DNA of 34,999 nt from Kineosphaera limosa NBRC 100340 (GTDB lineage: Bacteria; Actinomycetota; Actinomycetes; Actinomycetales; Dermatophilaceae), in assembly GCF_000298215.1 (NCBI RefSeq), contig NZ_BAHD01000002.1, positions 1-34,999 on the forward strand, written 5' to 3'. Positions 1 to 7,488 of the stretch are shown here, piece after piece (position 1 is the first letter of the stretch; the number at the start of each line of letters is the position of its first letter). A program made the translations under genes and the position numbers. The notes beneath the pieces were generated by a model. It made no database searches. It was not told the origin of the DNA and worked only from the letters and a program-made list of their open reading frames with translations.

Positions 1-432
1 CTGGTCACCGCCCTCGAACTCCGCGACAAGACCTGCACCTACCCAGGCTGTCGAATACCGGCCGCGTGGACCGACAAACACCACCTCATCCACTGGGCCA
101 ACGGCGGACCGACGACCGAATGGAACATGGTCTGCGCCTGCAGGCACCACCACACCGTCATCCACCGGCACGGACACATCGGAACAGTCACCCCCAACGG
201 GGTCGAATGGACGCGCGCTGACGGCACCCCCATCGGCAACCAGCCCCGTCACCACGCGGCAAACGCGGACACGCCGAACGCTCACATCGCCGACGCCTAC
301 GGCGCGCACGACGACGGCGCCGATGTGGATGGCCCGGCGGGATCGCAGCCGAGCGGCCCTTCCGATCCGGCGACGATGCCCAAACGCAAAACGCTGCCCG
401 GCGAGCAACTCACCCTCAGCCCCAGTCGATAG
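1..432 (+). CDS. HNH endonuclease (13E12/DUF222-type), C-terminal fragment
   Basis: The reading frame is open from the first base of the window to a TAG stop, so only the C-terminal part (about 143 residues) is present. It shows a typical HNH metal-binding nuclease core: CTYPGC, then the DKHHLIHW stretch, GGPTTEWNM and a CRHHHTVIH segment. This matches the HNH nuclease domain at the C-terminus of the abundant 13E12-repeat/DUF222 family of actinobacteria, in which the DUF222 part (not visible here) precedes the HNH domain. After about residue 85 the sequence becomes polar, Pro/Ala rich and probably disordered. These genes are often multicopy and are seldom functionally characterised; a DNA nicking or cleaving activity is inferred from the motif only. 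No terminator-like hairpin was seen between its stop and the convergent gene ending at 520. Confidence 0.88.
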   Translation: MVTALELRDKTCTYPGCRIPAAWTDKHHLIHWANGGPTTEWNMVCACRHHHTVIHRHGHIGTVTPNGVEWTRADGTPIGNQPRHHAANADTPNAHIADAYGAHDDGADVDGPAGSQPSGPSDPATMPKRKTLPGEQLTLSPSR

Positions 433-519
433 CGCCCCAAGAGCGAACTCGGCCGCTGAGGATGAGCCACGGAAGGGTGAGCCGCCGAGGATGAGCCGCT
501 GAGGATCCCCAGCGAGTAG

Positions 520-1518
520 TCAGCCGGAGAGGTCGACGACGAGCCGGCCGCGGACGCTGCCGTCGAGCACCCGTCGGGCCGCAGCCTCGACGTCGCGGAA
601 CGGCACCACCTCACACATCGAGGCGAACTGCTCGTCGGTCAGGCGCAGGTCATCCCCTAGGCGACGCCACAGGTCACGACGCAGGTCGAGGTCGAACCAG
701 CCGGCGTTCACCCCCAGCAGGTTGACCCCGCGCAAGATGAACGGAAAGACCGTCGTGTCGAGCTCGTGGCCCGCGGCGTTGCCGAACGCCGCCACGCTCG
801 CCCCGTACTTCATCGTGCGGATCAGCCACGCCAACGGCTCCCCGCCGACGCAGTCCACCGCACCCGCCCACATTTGCGACTCCAGCGGCTTCGTCGACGA
901 GGTGTCCGGACGCGGACGCACCTCGCTGGCGCCCAACGCGCGCAGATAATCCGCCGCCTCCGGCTTACCGGAGAACGCCACCACCTCGTAGCCGAGCCGA
1001 GCCAACATCGCCACGGCGAACGACCCCGCGCCGCCGCTCGCGCCAGTCACTGCGACCGGGCCAGCCCCCGGCACCAAACCGTTGTGCTCCAGCCGGTGAA
1101 TCGCCAGCGCGCTCGTCAACCCCGCCGTGCCGAGCAGCGCGGCCTGCTCGTCCGACAGGCCCGCCGGCACCGGGATCGCCCAGTCCGCCGGCACCCGGGC
1201 GTGCGTCGCCAAACCGCCGTCGTGATCCTCCGACATCCCAAAACACGCCACGACGACCCGACTGCCCACCGGCACCCGCGCCGACCGCGACTCGATGACC
1301 TCGCCCACCGCATCCACACCCAGCACCAGCGGCAGCCGCCGCGCGATCCGCCCCGCCCCCGTGATCGCCAGCGCGTCCTTGTAGTTCAGCGACGAGTACG
1401 TCGTGCGGAGCAGCACCTCACCGGAGCCCAGGTCGGCCACCGGGACGTCGGCGAACTCGACCGCAACCGTCTTCGGCTCGGCACCCGGCACGGCCCGCAG
1501 CACCCGGGCGGTGCTCAC
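520..1518 (-). CDS. AcuI/YhdH-type NADPH-dependent quinone (acryloyl-CoA) reductase
   Basis: A zinc-less medium-chain dehydrogenase/reductase of 332 residues. The N-terminal GroES-like part carries SSLNYKDALAITG and LVLGVDAVGEV, and the nucleotide-binding part carries VTGASGGAGSFAVAMLARLGYEV, the Rossmann glycine motif. These match the YhdH/AcuI branch, whose studied members reduce acryloyl-CoA to propionyl-CoA with NADPH or act as quinone reductases. The start chosen is the GTG at 1518, which overlaps the TGA of the upstream glycosyltransferase gene in a GTGA arrangement; a GTG four codons upstream (1530) is possible. It is the last gene of a four-gene minus-strand operon with two GT4 genes and a VTT membrane protein. 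Nothing in those neighbours explains the reductase, so its substrate stays open. Length is normal for the family. Confidence 0.9.
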   Translation of the reverse strand: MSTARVLRAVPGAEPKTVAVEFADVPVADLGSGEVLLRTTYSSLNYKDALAITGAGRIARRLPLVLGVDAVGEVIESRSARVPVGSRVVVACFGMSEDHDGGLATHARVPADWAIPVPAGLSDEQAALLGTAGLTSALAIHRLEHNGLVPGAGPVAVTGASGGAGSFAVAMLARLGYEVVAFSGKPEAADYLRALGASEVRPRPDTSSTKPLESQMWAGAVDCVGGEPLAWLIRTMKYGASVAAFGNAAGHELDTTVFPFILRGVNLLGVNAGWFDLDLRRDLWRRLGDDLRLTDEQFASMCEVVPFRDVEAAARRVLDGSVRGRLVVDLSG

Positions 1519-2723
1519 CGCTTGCCCCACCTGTCGTTCGGCGCGCCCGCGCGGCTCACCCCGGCCATCGCCCCGCCCAGGATGTCGAGCAACTCCGCAG
1601 AGACCGCGCGCACGTCGTGCAGCCGCGCCAACTCGCGGCCCGCCGGCACCAGGTCGGGGGCGTCTCCATCGAGGATCGCGCGGGCCGAGCGGGCAATGTC
1701 CAGCGTGCTCGCGCTGCCGGGGGCCGTGTGCACCACCCCCTCGGTCAGCCAGCCCTCGTAGGCGCCGATCGAGCGCACCAGCACCGGCACCCCGGAGGCC
1801 AGCGCCTCCAGCACGACGATGCCCTGCGTCTCTTCCCGCGACAAGAAGCAGAAGAGGTCCGCGCCGGCGTAGGCGTCTCGCACCCCCTCCGGCGGCAACT
1901 GCCCCAGCAGCGTCAGATTCGGCGGCGCCTGCTCCAACGCGAGCCGCACCTGTGGCGGCATCGCCGCCTTGGGCATCGACCCCGCCCAGAAGAAGCGCGT
2001 CTCCGGCATCGACCGCGCCACCTCGATGAACTCGACGATGCCCTTACGCACCATCAGGTGTCCCACCGAGAGCACCGCCCGGTCACCCTCGCCCAGCCCG
2101 TGCCGCGCGCGAAAACGAGCCCGCGCCGTCGGGTCACCGTCGAAGAACGTGGTGTCCACGCCGTTGGTCAGCACGTGGATCGGCGCGTTCAGCCCGTAAC
2201 CCTCGATGATGCCGCGCGAGTACGGCGTCGGCGTCACGACGACGTGCCCCACCCGGTAGGCCAGCGCCAGCCAGCGCTCCAGCAGCGGCGCCAACGCCGC
2301 CGACCCGACCCACGACTCCTCGAAGTCCTGCCGGGTGGAGTGCGCGTACGTCACCACGCGCATGCCCAGCAGCCGCGCCACCATCCCGGCCAACACGCTG
2401 TCGGGGAACACCGTGTTGAGTTGCAGCACCTGCGGAGCCGCCCACGGCGGCACGAGCCGCGCCCCACCGTGCCGCAGCATCGCCGCCTGATGCCGCATAG
2501 CCGAGCCGACCCCGCTGCCCTTCGCCAAGCGCCCCGACCCCTGATAGAGGCACACCCGCAAGGCCCGGTCCACCGCCGCCCGCGACCGACCCGGCGGCCG
2601 CGCGGGCGTAGGGCCCGTCGAAGGCGTGCGCCCCGTCGAAGGCGTGCGCCCCGTCGAAGGCGTGCGCGACGTCGTGGGCGTGCGCCCCCGCGCGGCACTC
2701 GGCCTAGCTACCACAGCACTCAT
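1515..2723 (-). CDS. GT4-family glycosyltransferase with repetitive Thr/Pro N-terminus
   Basis: A retaining GT-B glycosyltransferase of 402 residues. The C-terminal donor-binding half contains VLSVGHLMVRKGIVEFIEVA and the hallmark EX7E motif (E298-E306, within ETQGIVVLEALASGVPV), which binds the nucleotide-sugar in family GT4. The acceptor half (about 54-185) begins with LRVCLY and includes NTVFPDS and VTYAHSTRQDF. Residues 12-45 form a low-complexity stretch with TPSTGR-type hexapeptides encoded by an 18-bp tandem repeat, probably a disordered tail. The ATG at 2723 is preferred because GAGAGG lies 9 nt upstream; the GTG at 2732 has that sequence directly abutting it. The gene overlaps the following reductase by 4 nt and lies 13 nt after the VTT gene, so all are probably co-transcribed. 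Acceptor and sugar are unknown; a cell-surface glycoconjugate is inferred from context. Confidence 0.88.
   Translation of the reverse strand: MSAVVARPSAARGRTPTTSRTPSTGRTPSTGRTPSTGPTPARPPGRSRAAVDRALRVCLYQGSGRLAKGSGVGSAMRHQAAMLRHGGARLVPPWAAPQVLQLNTVFPDSVLAGMVARLLGMRVVTYAHSTRQDFEESWVGSAALAPLLERWLALAYRVGHVVVTPTPYSRGIIEGYGLNAPIHVLTNGVDTTFFDGDPTARARFRARHGLGEGDRAVLSVGHLMVRKGIVEFIEVARSMPETRFFWAGSMPKAAMPPQVRLALEQAPPNLTLLGQLPPEGVRDAYAGADLFCFLSREETQGIVVLEALASGVPVLVRSIGAYEGWLTEGVVHTAPGSASTLDIARSARAILDGDAPDLVPAGRELARLHDVRAVSAELLDILGGAMAGVSRAGAPNDRWGKR
2614..2685 (-). repeat. 18-bp tandem repeat coding TPSTGR hexapeptides
   Basis: Three identical 18-bp units (plus-strand unit CCCGTCGAAGGCGTGCGC at 2614-2631, 2632-2649 and 2650-2667) are followed by a fourth degenerate unit (2668-2685). 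They lie in frame in the N-terminal region of the minus-strand GT4 gene and encode Thr/Pro/Ser/Gly/Arg hexapeptides. The unit is a multiple of three, so changes in copy number would preserve the reading frame. Confidence 0.95.
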
Positions 2724-2736
2724 CAACCCCACCCTC

Positions 2737-3426
2737 TCAGACGCCCAACCAGGGCAAGAACTGCTGCAACAGTGCGATGACCCCGAAGCTGTACGCGAGG
2801 ATCGACCACGGCTTGAGCAGCAGAATGAGCAACACGAACAGCCGCCAACGCATCGGCGTCAGCCCCGCCAGGTAACACATGAGGTCGTCCGGGGCCACCG
2901 GCAAGGCGATGGCCGCCGCGAACCACGGCGTGAAGTGCCGATGCTCGAGCCAGCCCAGCCAGCGCCGCAGCGTCCGCTCGTGGAACATCGCGTCCAGCAG
3001 CGGCCGCCCCACGTGCCGGGAGATCGCGAACACGGCGAACGAGCCCAGACAGTTGCCGATGTAGCTGCTGATCGTGCCGACGATCGGGCCGAAGAAGATC
3101 GGCGCCGCGATGATCGTGATGCCGCCGGGCAGAAACGGGAAGACCGACTGCATCGCCGTCAACACCGTGTACGCCGCCGGCGCGAACACCCCGAATCCCT
3201 CGAGAAACTCCCGCAACCGGGGCACCGACGTCAAGACCCCGGTGGCCACCCCCGCGATGACCGCCGCGGCGCACAGCAGCCAGCCGATCCCCATGACCCA
3301 CCGCGAGAGGCGCGTGAAGCGCTTGACCGCTCGTTGATTCGCCGTATCGGCGCTCGTGGCACCCGAGAGGCTTGGTGTGGGTGCGCCCTCGTCCCCCGCC
3401 CCGGCGGGGTCGGCGGCGCGGGTCAC
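2737..3426 (-). CDS. VTT/DedA-superfamily (TVP38/TMEM64-like) membrane protein
   Basis: A 229-residue integral membrane protein. After a polar N-terminus of about 40 residues come a first membrane span (WVMGIGWLLCAAAVIAGVA), a re-entrant/transmembrane region with PFLPGGITIIAAPIFFGPI, the SFAVFAISRHVGRP segment, and ALPVAPDDLMCYLAGL, which matches the VTT-domain signature of SNARE-associated/DedA-like proteins. This superfamily includes lipid scramblases and carrier-lipid transporters. The open frame continues upstream to 3891, but that part is antiparallel shadow within the GT4 gene; the GTG at 3426 overlaps the GT4 stop as GTGA and is the natural start. Its place between two lipid/sugar transferase genes fits a role in moving a (glyco)lipid across or within the membrane, which is inference. 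Confidence 0.87.
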   Translation of the reverse strand: MTRAADPAGAGDEGAPTPSLSGATSADTANQRAVKRFTRLSRWVMGIGWLLCAAAVIAGVATGVLTSVPRLREFLEGFGVFAPAAYTVLTAMQSVFPFLPGGITIIAAPIFFGPIVGTISSYIGNCLGSFAVFAISRHVGRPLLDAMFHERTLRRWLGWLEHRHFTPWFAAAIALPVAPDDLMCYLAGLTPMRWRLFVLLILLLKPWSILAYSFGVIALLQQFLPWLGV

Positions 3427-4631
3427 GCGGTTCTCCGCCGCACCCCATCGAGCCGCGCGCTCGCCTCGTCGTAGACCCGGCACACGGCCTCCGAGAACCG
3501 CGGCACCCCGAAATCCCGGCCGCTGACCGCGGCCCCGTGAGCCCAGCGGCGACGCAGCGCCGGGTCGGTGAGCAGCGCACCGAGTACCCGCACGAAGTCG
3601 TCGGCCCCCTCGTACTGCCACCCGTTGACACCCGAGCGCACGACGCCCTCCAGGCACGGGTCGGCGCGGCACAACGCGGGCACCCCCGACGCCAGCGCCT
3701 CCAGGCACGTCAAACCCTGCGTCTCGGAGGCGGAGGCGGAGACGAAGACGTCGCCGAGGCGGAAGTAGGCCGGCACCCGATCGGGCGGGACCGCGCCGGT
3801 GAAACACACGCGGTCGCTCAGGTGCAGCCGACGCACGAGGTCGCGCAGCGCACCTCCTTGCGGGCCGTCGCCGACGATGACCGCCTGCCACGGCAGGTGC
3901 CGCACCCGCGCGAGCAGCCCGATCGCCTCACCGAGATTCTTCTCCGTAGCCAGGCGCCCGACGCTGAGCACCACCGGCACCCCCGGCCGCAGACCCAGTG
4001 ACTGCCGCAACCGCGCTGTCTCCTGCTCGTCGGCGTCGGCGGTGGGGGAGAAGCGGGTGAGATCGATGCCGGTCGGCACCACGGTGATCGGACCGGCCAG
4101 ACCGTACCCGCGTAGCAGCGACTCGATCTTGCCGGTCGGGGCGATGACGTGATCGGCCCGACCGACGACGCGTCGGGTCAGGGTGGCGCTGATCGCCCGG
4201 CCCAGGCGGGGATTCGGGCAGAAGTAGTGCGTGTAGTCCTCGTACAGCGTGTGATACGTGTGCACATGCGGGGAGCCGAGCTGATGCGCGAGCCGGCGGG
4301 CCCACCAGTAGGCGACGAACTCGGTGTGCGAGTGCAGCACCTGCGGGCTCCAGCGCACGATCTGCCGCAGCACCGCCCGGTCCATCGGCCGCCCCAACCG
4401 GGCATGCGGATAGACCGCGCCGGCCCCGATGGAGGGCAGGCGGTACACCTCGCCGTCGAAACCGGCGGCCTTGGCGTCGGCGAACGTCAGCACCCGCACG
4501 TCGTGTCCCTGCGCGCGCAGTCCGTCGCGCAGCCCCACGATCGAGGTGATGACGCCGTTGACGGCCGGGCGGTAGCAGTCGGTGAGCAGCAGGATGCGCC
4601 GGGCGGTGCGCGGCAGGTCGTGAATACTCAT
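3423..4631 (-). CDS. GT4 glycosyltransferase, diacylglycerol glucosyltransferase-like
   Basis: A 402-residue GT-B enzyme. The N-terminus (RRILLLTDCYRPAVNGVITS) has the glycine/asparagine loop of lipid-acting GT4 enzymes. HVHTYHTLYEDYTHY (about 122-136) closely resembles the YHT-YEDY-HY segment of 1,2-diacylglycerol 3-glucosyltransferases. The donor half shows PTGIDLTRFSP, VLSVGRLATEKN, VIVGDGP and the EX7E pair E303/E311 in SETQGLTCLEALASG. The likely reaction is transfer of a hexose from a nucleotide sugar to a membrane lipid, giving a glycolipid or lipoglycan anchor; the exact sugar and lipid cannot be told. It is the first gene of the minus-strand operon, and its stop overlaps the VTT gene start. 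The ATG at 4631 is used; its ribosome site is weak. An inverted repeat lies 29-48 nt upstream. Confidence 0.88.
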   Translation of the reverse strand: MSIHDLPRTARRILLLTDCYRPAVNGVITSIVGLRDGLRAQGHDVRVLTFADAKAAGFDGEVYRLPSIGAGAVYPHARLGRPMDRAVLRQIVRWSPQVLHSHTEFVAYWWARRLAHQLGSPHVHTYHTLYEDYTHYFCPNPRLGRAISATLTRRVVGRADHVIAPTGKIESLLRGYGLAGPITVVPTGIDLTRFSPTADADEQETARLRQSLGLRPGVPVVLSVGRLATEKNLGEAIGLLARVRHLPWQAVIVGDGPQGGALRDLVRRLHLSDRVCFTGAVPPDRVPAYFRLGDVFVSASASETQGLTCLEALASGVPALCRADPCLEGVVRSGVNGWQYEGADDFVRVLGALLTDPALRRRWAHGAAVSGRDFGVPRFSEAVCRVYDEASARLDGVRRRTA

Positions 4632-4659
4632 GGCTTGTCGCGACGCTCGCAGAGATCCG

Positions 4660-4679
4660 TGACCGCGCGGTGACGGTCA
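4660..4679. promoter_or_regulatory. Inverted repeat upstream of the GT4-VTT-GT4 operon
   Basis: TGACCG and CGGTCA form perfect 6-bp arms with an 8-bp spacer, ending 29 bp before the ATG of the first operon gene. A second one, CCCGGC/GCCGGG (4684-4703), lies just upstream. The position suits an operator or a leader hairpin; the second could also be a terminator for the 46-residue gene ending at 4862. No protein can be assigned. Confidence 0.35.
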
Positions 4680-4861
4680 GATGCCCGGCAGGTGGACGCC
4701 GGGTCACCCTTGCTCGCATCGGCGCGCAGCCCGACCACGTGTCCCTCCAGCATCCCCTTGTCGTGCTGTGTCCAATCCCACACTGCCTGGTGCGTACGAA
4801 AACGGGCCGGTCGACACGCGGTTTGCGCCGATCAGTGGCCTATCCGTTACGCAAGACGAGG

Positions 4862-5002
4862 CTAGCGGGGGCCGCCCAGTCGCTGCAGCAGGCCCCGGGA
4901 GTCGCGGAACTTGGGGCATGGACACAGGCCGCAGTCGGTGCCACGCCGAAAGTGCTGGTGTGCCGCGCGGGGGTGGCCGCAGCGGCAGGTCGGTGCTGAC
5001 AT
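4862..5002 (-). CDS. Small Cys-rich (putative zinc-binding) protein, 46 residues
   Basis: A 46-codon gene with an excellent ribosome-binding site: GGGAGGAA ends 4 nt before the ATG at 5002, with GGAGG about 6 nt away. The protein starts MSAPTCRCGHPRAAHQHFRR and continues GTDCGLCPCPKF, giving five cysteines and three histidines in a CxCGHxxxxH ... CxxCxC pattern that looks like a small zinc ribbon or treble-clef knuckle. I know no established function for this type of short actinobacterial protein. It is divergent from the phosphatase-like gene at 5067, so both are probably expressed from the 5003-5066 interval. Metal binding is inferred from residue spacing only. Confidence 0.72.
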   Translation of the reverse strand: MSAPTCRCGHPRAAHQHFRRGTDCGLCPCPKFRDSRGLLQRLGGPR

Positions 5003-5066
5003 GTGCTTCCTCCCGTCACCGGGGGCACGTCGCCAGGATGGACCCGTCGTGCCTGAGAATGGGCCG

Positions 5067-6143
5067 ATGCGGGAGGGCATCGATCGCGGGAGGGTGGGCG
5101 GCTGGGTTGTCGCCGGAGCCCTCGGTCTTGTCGCCATTGTTCCGTATGTCGATGCTGTGGGCGTCGTTCCGCTGATGCAGGCCCTGGTGCCCGTACTCGG
5201 AGCGGCCGTGCTGCTGGCTCTGCTGGTCGGCCTTCTCGTGGCTTTCGTCCTCCGGCTCGCTCGTCGCCCAGGTGCCGGACTGCACCGGAGGCGGATCGGG
5301 CCAGTTGTCGTCGCAGGTGCGGCGGCGCTGGCCATGGTGTGGCCGGTCGCCCCGCCGAGCCTGCGCGCCACGGGCGGCGCCGCAGGGGCCGCTGCCGACT
5401 CCGACCAGGCTGATCGCCGGCCTGATCGCCGGGCGGATCTCTCGGTGTTGGCGTTGAACACCGAGTACGGGCAGGCCGATCCGGGCGTCATCGTGCGCGA
5501 GGTGCGCGAGCGAGGCGTCGACGTGCTGATCCTGCTGGAGGTCAGCCCGCAACTGTGGCAAGCGCTGCAGGCCGGCGGGCTGGGCGAGCTGCTGCCCCAT
5601 GCCACCGGCAGCGTGGGCGCCGACGCGGGTGGATCGATCATCGCCGCGGCCACCCCGCTGACCTGCCCGCCGGAGCGGGCTGACGCGCCGCGAGCCGGCT
5701 GCGCGATCCGGACCCGCCCGCACGCACGGGGCAGCGGCTCCCGCTTCGACCAACCCATCGCCTCCCTCTCCGACGGGACGGTGGTGCGCGCCGCACACCC
5801 GTGGCCGCCGCGGCCGTATCCCGCGCGCTGGAGGGCCGAACAGGCCGACCTGCAGCGCTGGATCGAGCAGCAACATCGCGAGAGTCGCGGCGGTCCGCTC
5901 GTCGTGGCGGGCGACTTCAACTCCGGACCGGTGCACCCCGCCTTCCGCGAGCTGGCGCGCGGCCTGGATCGCGCCCCGCGCCGGCAATTGCCCTGGCCGC
6001 GCACGTGGCCGCGAGAGACTGTCGTGCCGCCGTTCGTGGCGATCGATCACATCCTGGCCCGCGGGCGCACCGCCGACGACGAGGCGGTCATCGCCGTGCC
6101 CGGCACCGACCACGCGGCGGTCTGGGCGCGACTGCGCCCGTAG
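5067..6143 (+). CDS. Membrane-anchored endonuclease/exonuclease/phosphatase (EEP) family protein
   Basis: A 358-residue protein with three predicted membrane segments at the N-terminus (about 12-30, 36-63 and 78-95), followed by an EEP (DNase I-like) catalytic domain outside the membrane. Catalytic signature positions are visible: N131 in LALNTEYG, E158 in DVLILLEVS, the GDFNS motif (D283, N285), IDHIL (about 327) and the terminal TDHAAVW (D348, H349). This layout (three spans plus an exported EEP domain) is common in actinobacteria; family members hydrolyse phosphodiesters of nucleic acids or lipids, and the substrate here is unknown. The ATG at 5067 is taken; a GTG at 5049 with AGGA about 10 nt upstream is an alternative. 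An upstream open extension to 4911 is probably not coding, because it overlaps the small divergent gene. Confidence 0.85.
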   Translation: MREGIDRGRVGGWVVAGALGLVAIVPYVDAVGVVPLMQALVPVLGAAVLLALLVGLLVAFVLRLARRPGAGLHRRRIGPVVVAGAAALAMVWPVAPPSLRATGGAAGAAADSDQADRRPDRRADLSVLALNTEYGQADPGVIVREVRERGVDVLILLEVSPQLWQALQAGGLGELLPHATGSVGADAGGSIIAAATPLTCPPERADAPRAGCAIRTRPHARGSGSRFDQPIASLSDGTVVRAAHPWPPRPYPARWRAEQADLQRWIEQQHRESRGGPLVVAGDFNSGPVHPAFRELARGLDRAPRRQLPWPRTWPRETVVPPFVAIDHILARGRTADDEAVIAVPGTDHAAVWARLRP

Positions 6144-6223
6144 CCGCCCGGCGCGCGACTGCGCCCGCGACCCCCCGGGTAGGGGATCACGGGCGCAAAG
6201 TCGAACGGGCGCGCTCTCGGGGG

Positions 6224-7114
6224 TCAGTGCGTCGAGGTGCCTTCGAGCTCGCTGGCGTGGCGGCGGTCGCCTCGGCGGGCGCGACCGCGGTGGTCGCGGG
6301 CGGCGCGGCGGTCGGCGTCCAGCTGGTCCCGCTCGGCGACGCAGGCCTGGCTCGGGGCGGCCGGAAGCGGCTCGGCCTGGGTGCGCTTCTCCATGGCCTT
6401 CTCGACCAGGATCGTGCGCAGCACCCGCAGGCCGTCGCTGACCGCATTGAGGTTGCTCACGCCGTGTACCCGCTGGCGCTCGATGCTGGGCACCTCGGTG
6501 ACGGCCAAATCGGCGGCGGCCACGCGGCAGGTCAGCAGGGTTTCGATCTCGAACCCATCGCCCCAGACCGGCTCGTCGGTGGCGGCATTCGCCTCCGGCA
6601 GCCGCAGCGCCGGCAGGATGTCGGTCCAGAAGGCGTTGTAGCCGTAGCACAGGTCGGTGTAGCGGCTGCGGATCAGCACGTTGGACAGCAGGTTGAGCCC
6701 CTTGTTGCCCAGGCCGCGGATCACCGTGATGTCCTCGCTGCCGCCGCCGGGCGCGTTGCGGCTGCCCTTGGCGAAGTCGGCGCCCGCCTTCAGCGCCTCG
6801 ACGAACGCGGGGATCTCGGCCGGGTCGGCCGAGCAGTCGGCGTCGAACATCACAACGATGTCACCGGTCGCGGCCTCGAACCCGGCGCACAGGGCGTTGC
6901 CCTTGCCACGGCGCGATTGCGTGATGATCGTGGCCTCCGGGGCCAGTCGGCGCGCCGTCTCGACGGTGTCGTCGCTGCTGCGTCCGTCGACGACGACAAT
7001 CTCGTGGACGGGCGGGAGCTGCGGGATCACGAGTTCGAGGTTGCGGGCCTCGTTCAACACCGGGATGACGATGGTCACCCGGGGGTTGACGGTGTTTCGC
7101 GTGCTCGTGTGCAT
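6224..7114 (-). CDS. GT2-family glycosyltransferase (DPM synthase-like)
   Basis: A 296-residue inverting GT-A enzyme without membrane spans. The fold is visible in VTIVIPVLNEARNLELVI, IVVVDGRSSDDT, GKGNALCAGFEAATGDIV and VMFDADCSADP, with the DAD nucleotide-sugar/metal site at 91-93, and FAKGSRN. The arrangement resembles dolichyl/polyprenyl-phosphate mannose synthases and related GT2 proteins of polysaccharide clusters. The C-terminal 45 residues are charged and probably disordered. The ATG at 7114 is preferred over the longer open frame to 7297, because the conserved fold begins 12 residues later and GAGAG lies about 10 nt upstream. It converges with the EEP gene (ends at 6143 and 6224). 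Donor and acceptor are unknown. Confidence 0.86.
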   Translation of the reverse strand: MHTSTRNTVNPRVTIVIPVLNEARNLELVIPQLPPVHEIVVVDGRSSDDTVETARRLAPEATIITQSRRGKGNALCAGFEAATGDIVVMFDADCSADPAEIPAFVEALKAGADFAKGSRNAPGGGSEDITVIRGLGNKGLNLLSNVLIRSRYTDLCYGYNAFWTDILPALRLPEANAATDEPVWGDGFEIETLLTCRVAAADLAVTEVPSIERQRVHGVSNLNAVSDGLRVLRTILVEKAMEKRTQAEPLPAAPSQACVAERDQLDADRRAARDHRGRARRGDRRHASELEGTSTH

Positions 7115-7488
7115 GGAGGGGTGTCTCTCTGTTTCGGTGACCAGATCTGTGGCTGAGCCGGCTCCGCGGCGGTGGCCCAAAGAGGACGAAAAGGAACCTG
7201 CTCCCTCACCATTGAGGCGGCGGCACGCTCTAAGGCGGCCAAATGTCCGATTGTGACGGCGTTGCGACTCTATCCGATTGGCTTCGAAAAACGCCAATCA
7301 GTCACTGCCGCAGCCGTTTCCGTTGGGTAAACGGACGGACACGGACAGCATCACGGAATAGTTGTGCGCCAATGCAAAACCCCTGCTCAGGCGTGCCCCC
7401 ACCCCTAGCCGGACGATCAGTCCCGCTGTGCCCGAGCCTAGCTGATCGAACGCCCAAGATGTGGACTTGCCTACGGACAGAGGCAGAT
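7115..7488. other. Intergenic region with two small hairpins, no gene seen
   Basis: This 374-bp gap separates two minus-strand GT2 genes and should hold the promoter of the downstream one. It is less GC-rich than its surroundings. Two perfect small inverted repeats are visible: GATTGGC/GCCAATC (7276-7282 and 7293-7299) and CCGTTT/AAACGG (7314-7319 and 7329-7334). Either may be part of a terminator after the gene ending at 7489 or of a leader. I saw no open frame with coding character and no riboswitch I could recognise. Confidence 0.5.

Noticed and set aside
3427-3891. N-terminal extension of the VTT membrane protein frame
   Set aside because: Lies wholly within the upstream GT4 gene; the GTGA overlap at 3426 gives a natural start and the extension has no domain character.
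4911-5066. Upstream extension of the EEP protein
   Set aside because: Overlaps the small Cys-rich gene on the other strand and lacks a signal or membrane segment before 5067.
5016-6650. 544-residue open frame on the minus strand across the EEP gene
   Set aside because: Low-complexity Arg/Ala/Pro composition and antiparallel to a gene with intact catalytic motifs; a typical high-GC shadow frame.
7115-7260. Possible riboswitch in the leader of the GT2 gene
   Set aside because: I compared it from memory with c-di-AMP and c-di-GMP classes; only short GC-rich stretches matched and conserved core positions were absent.
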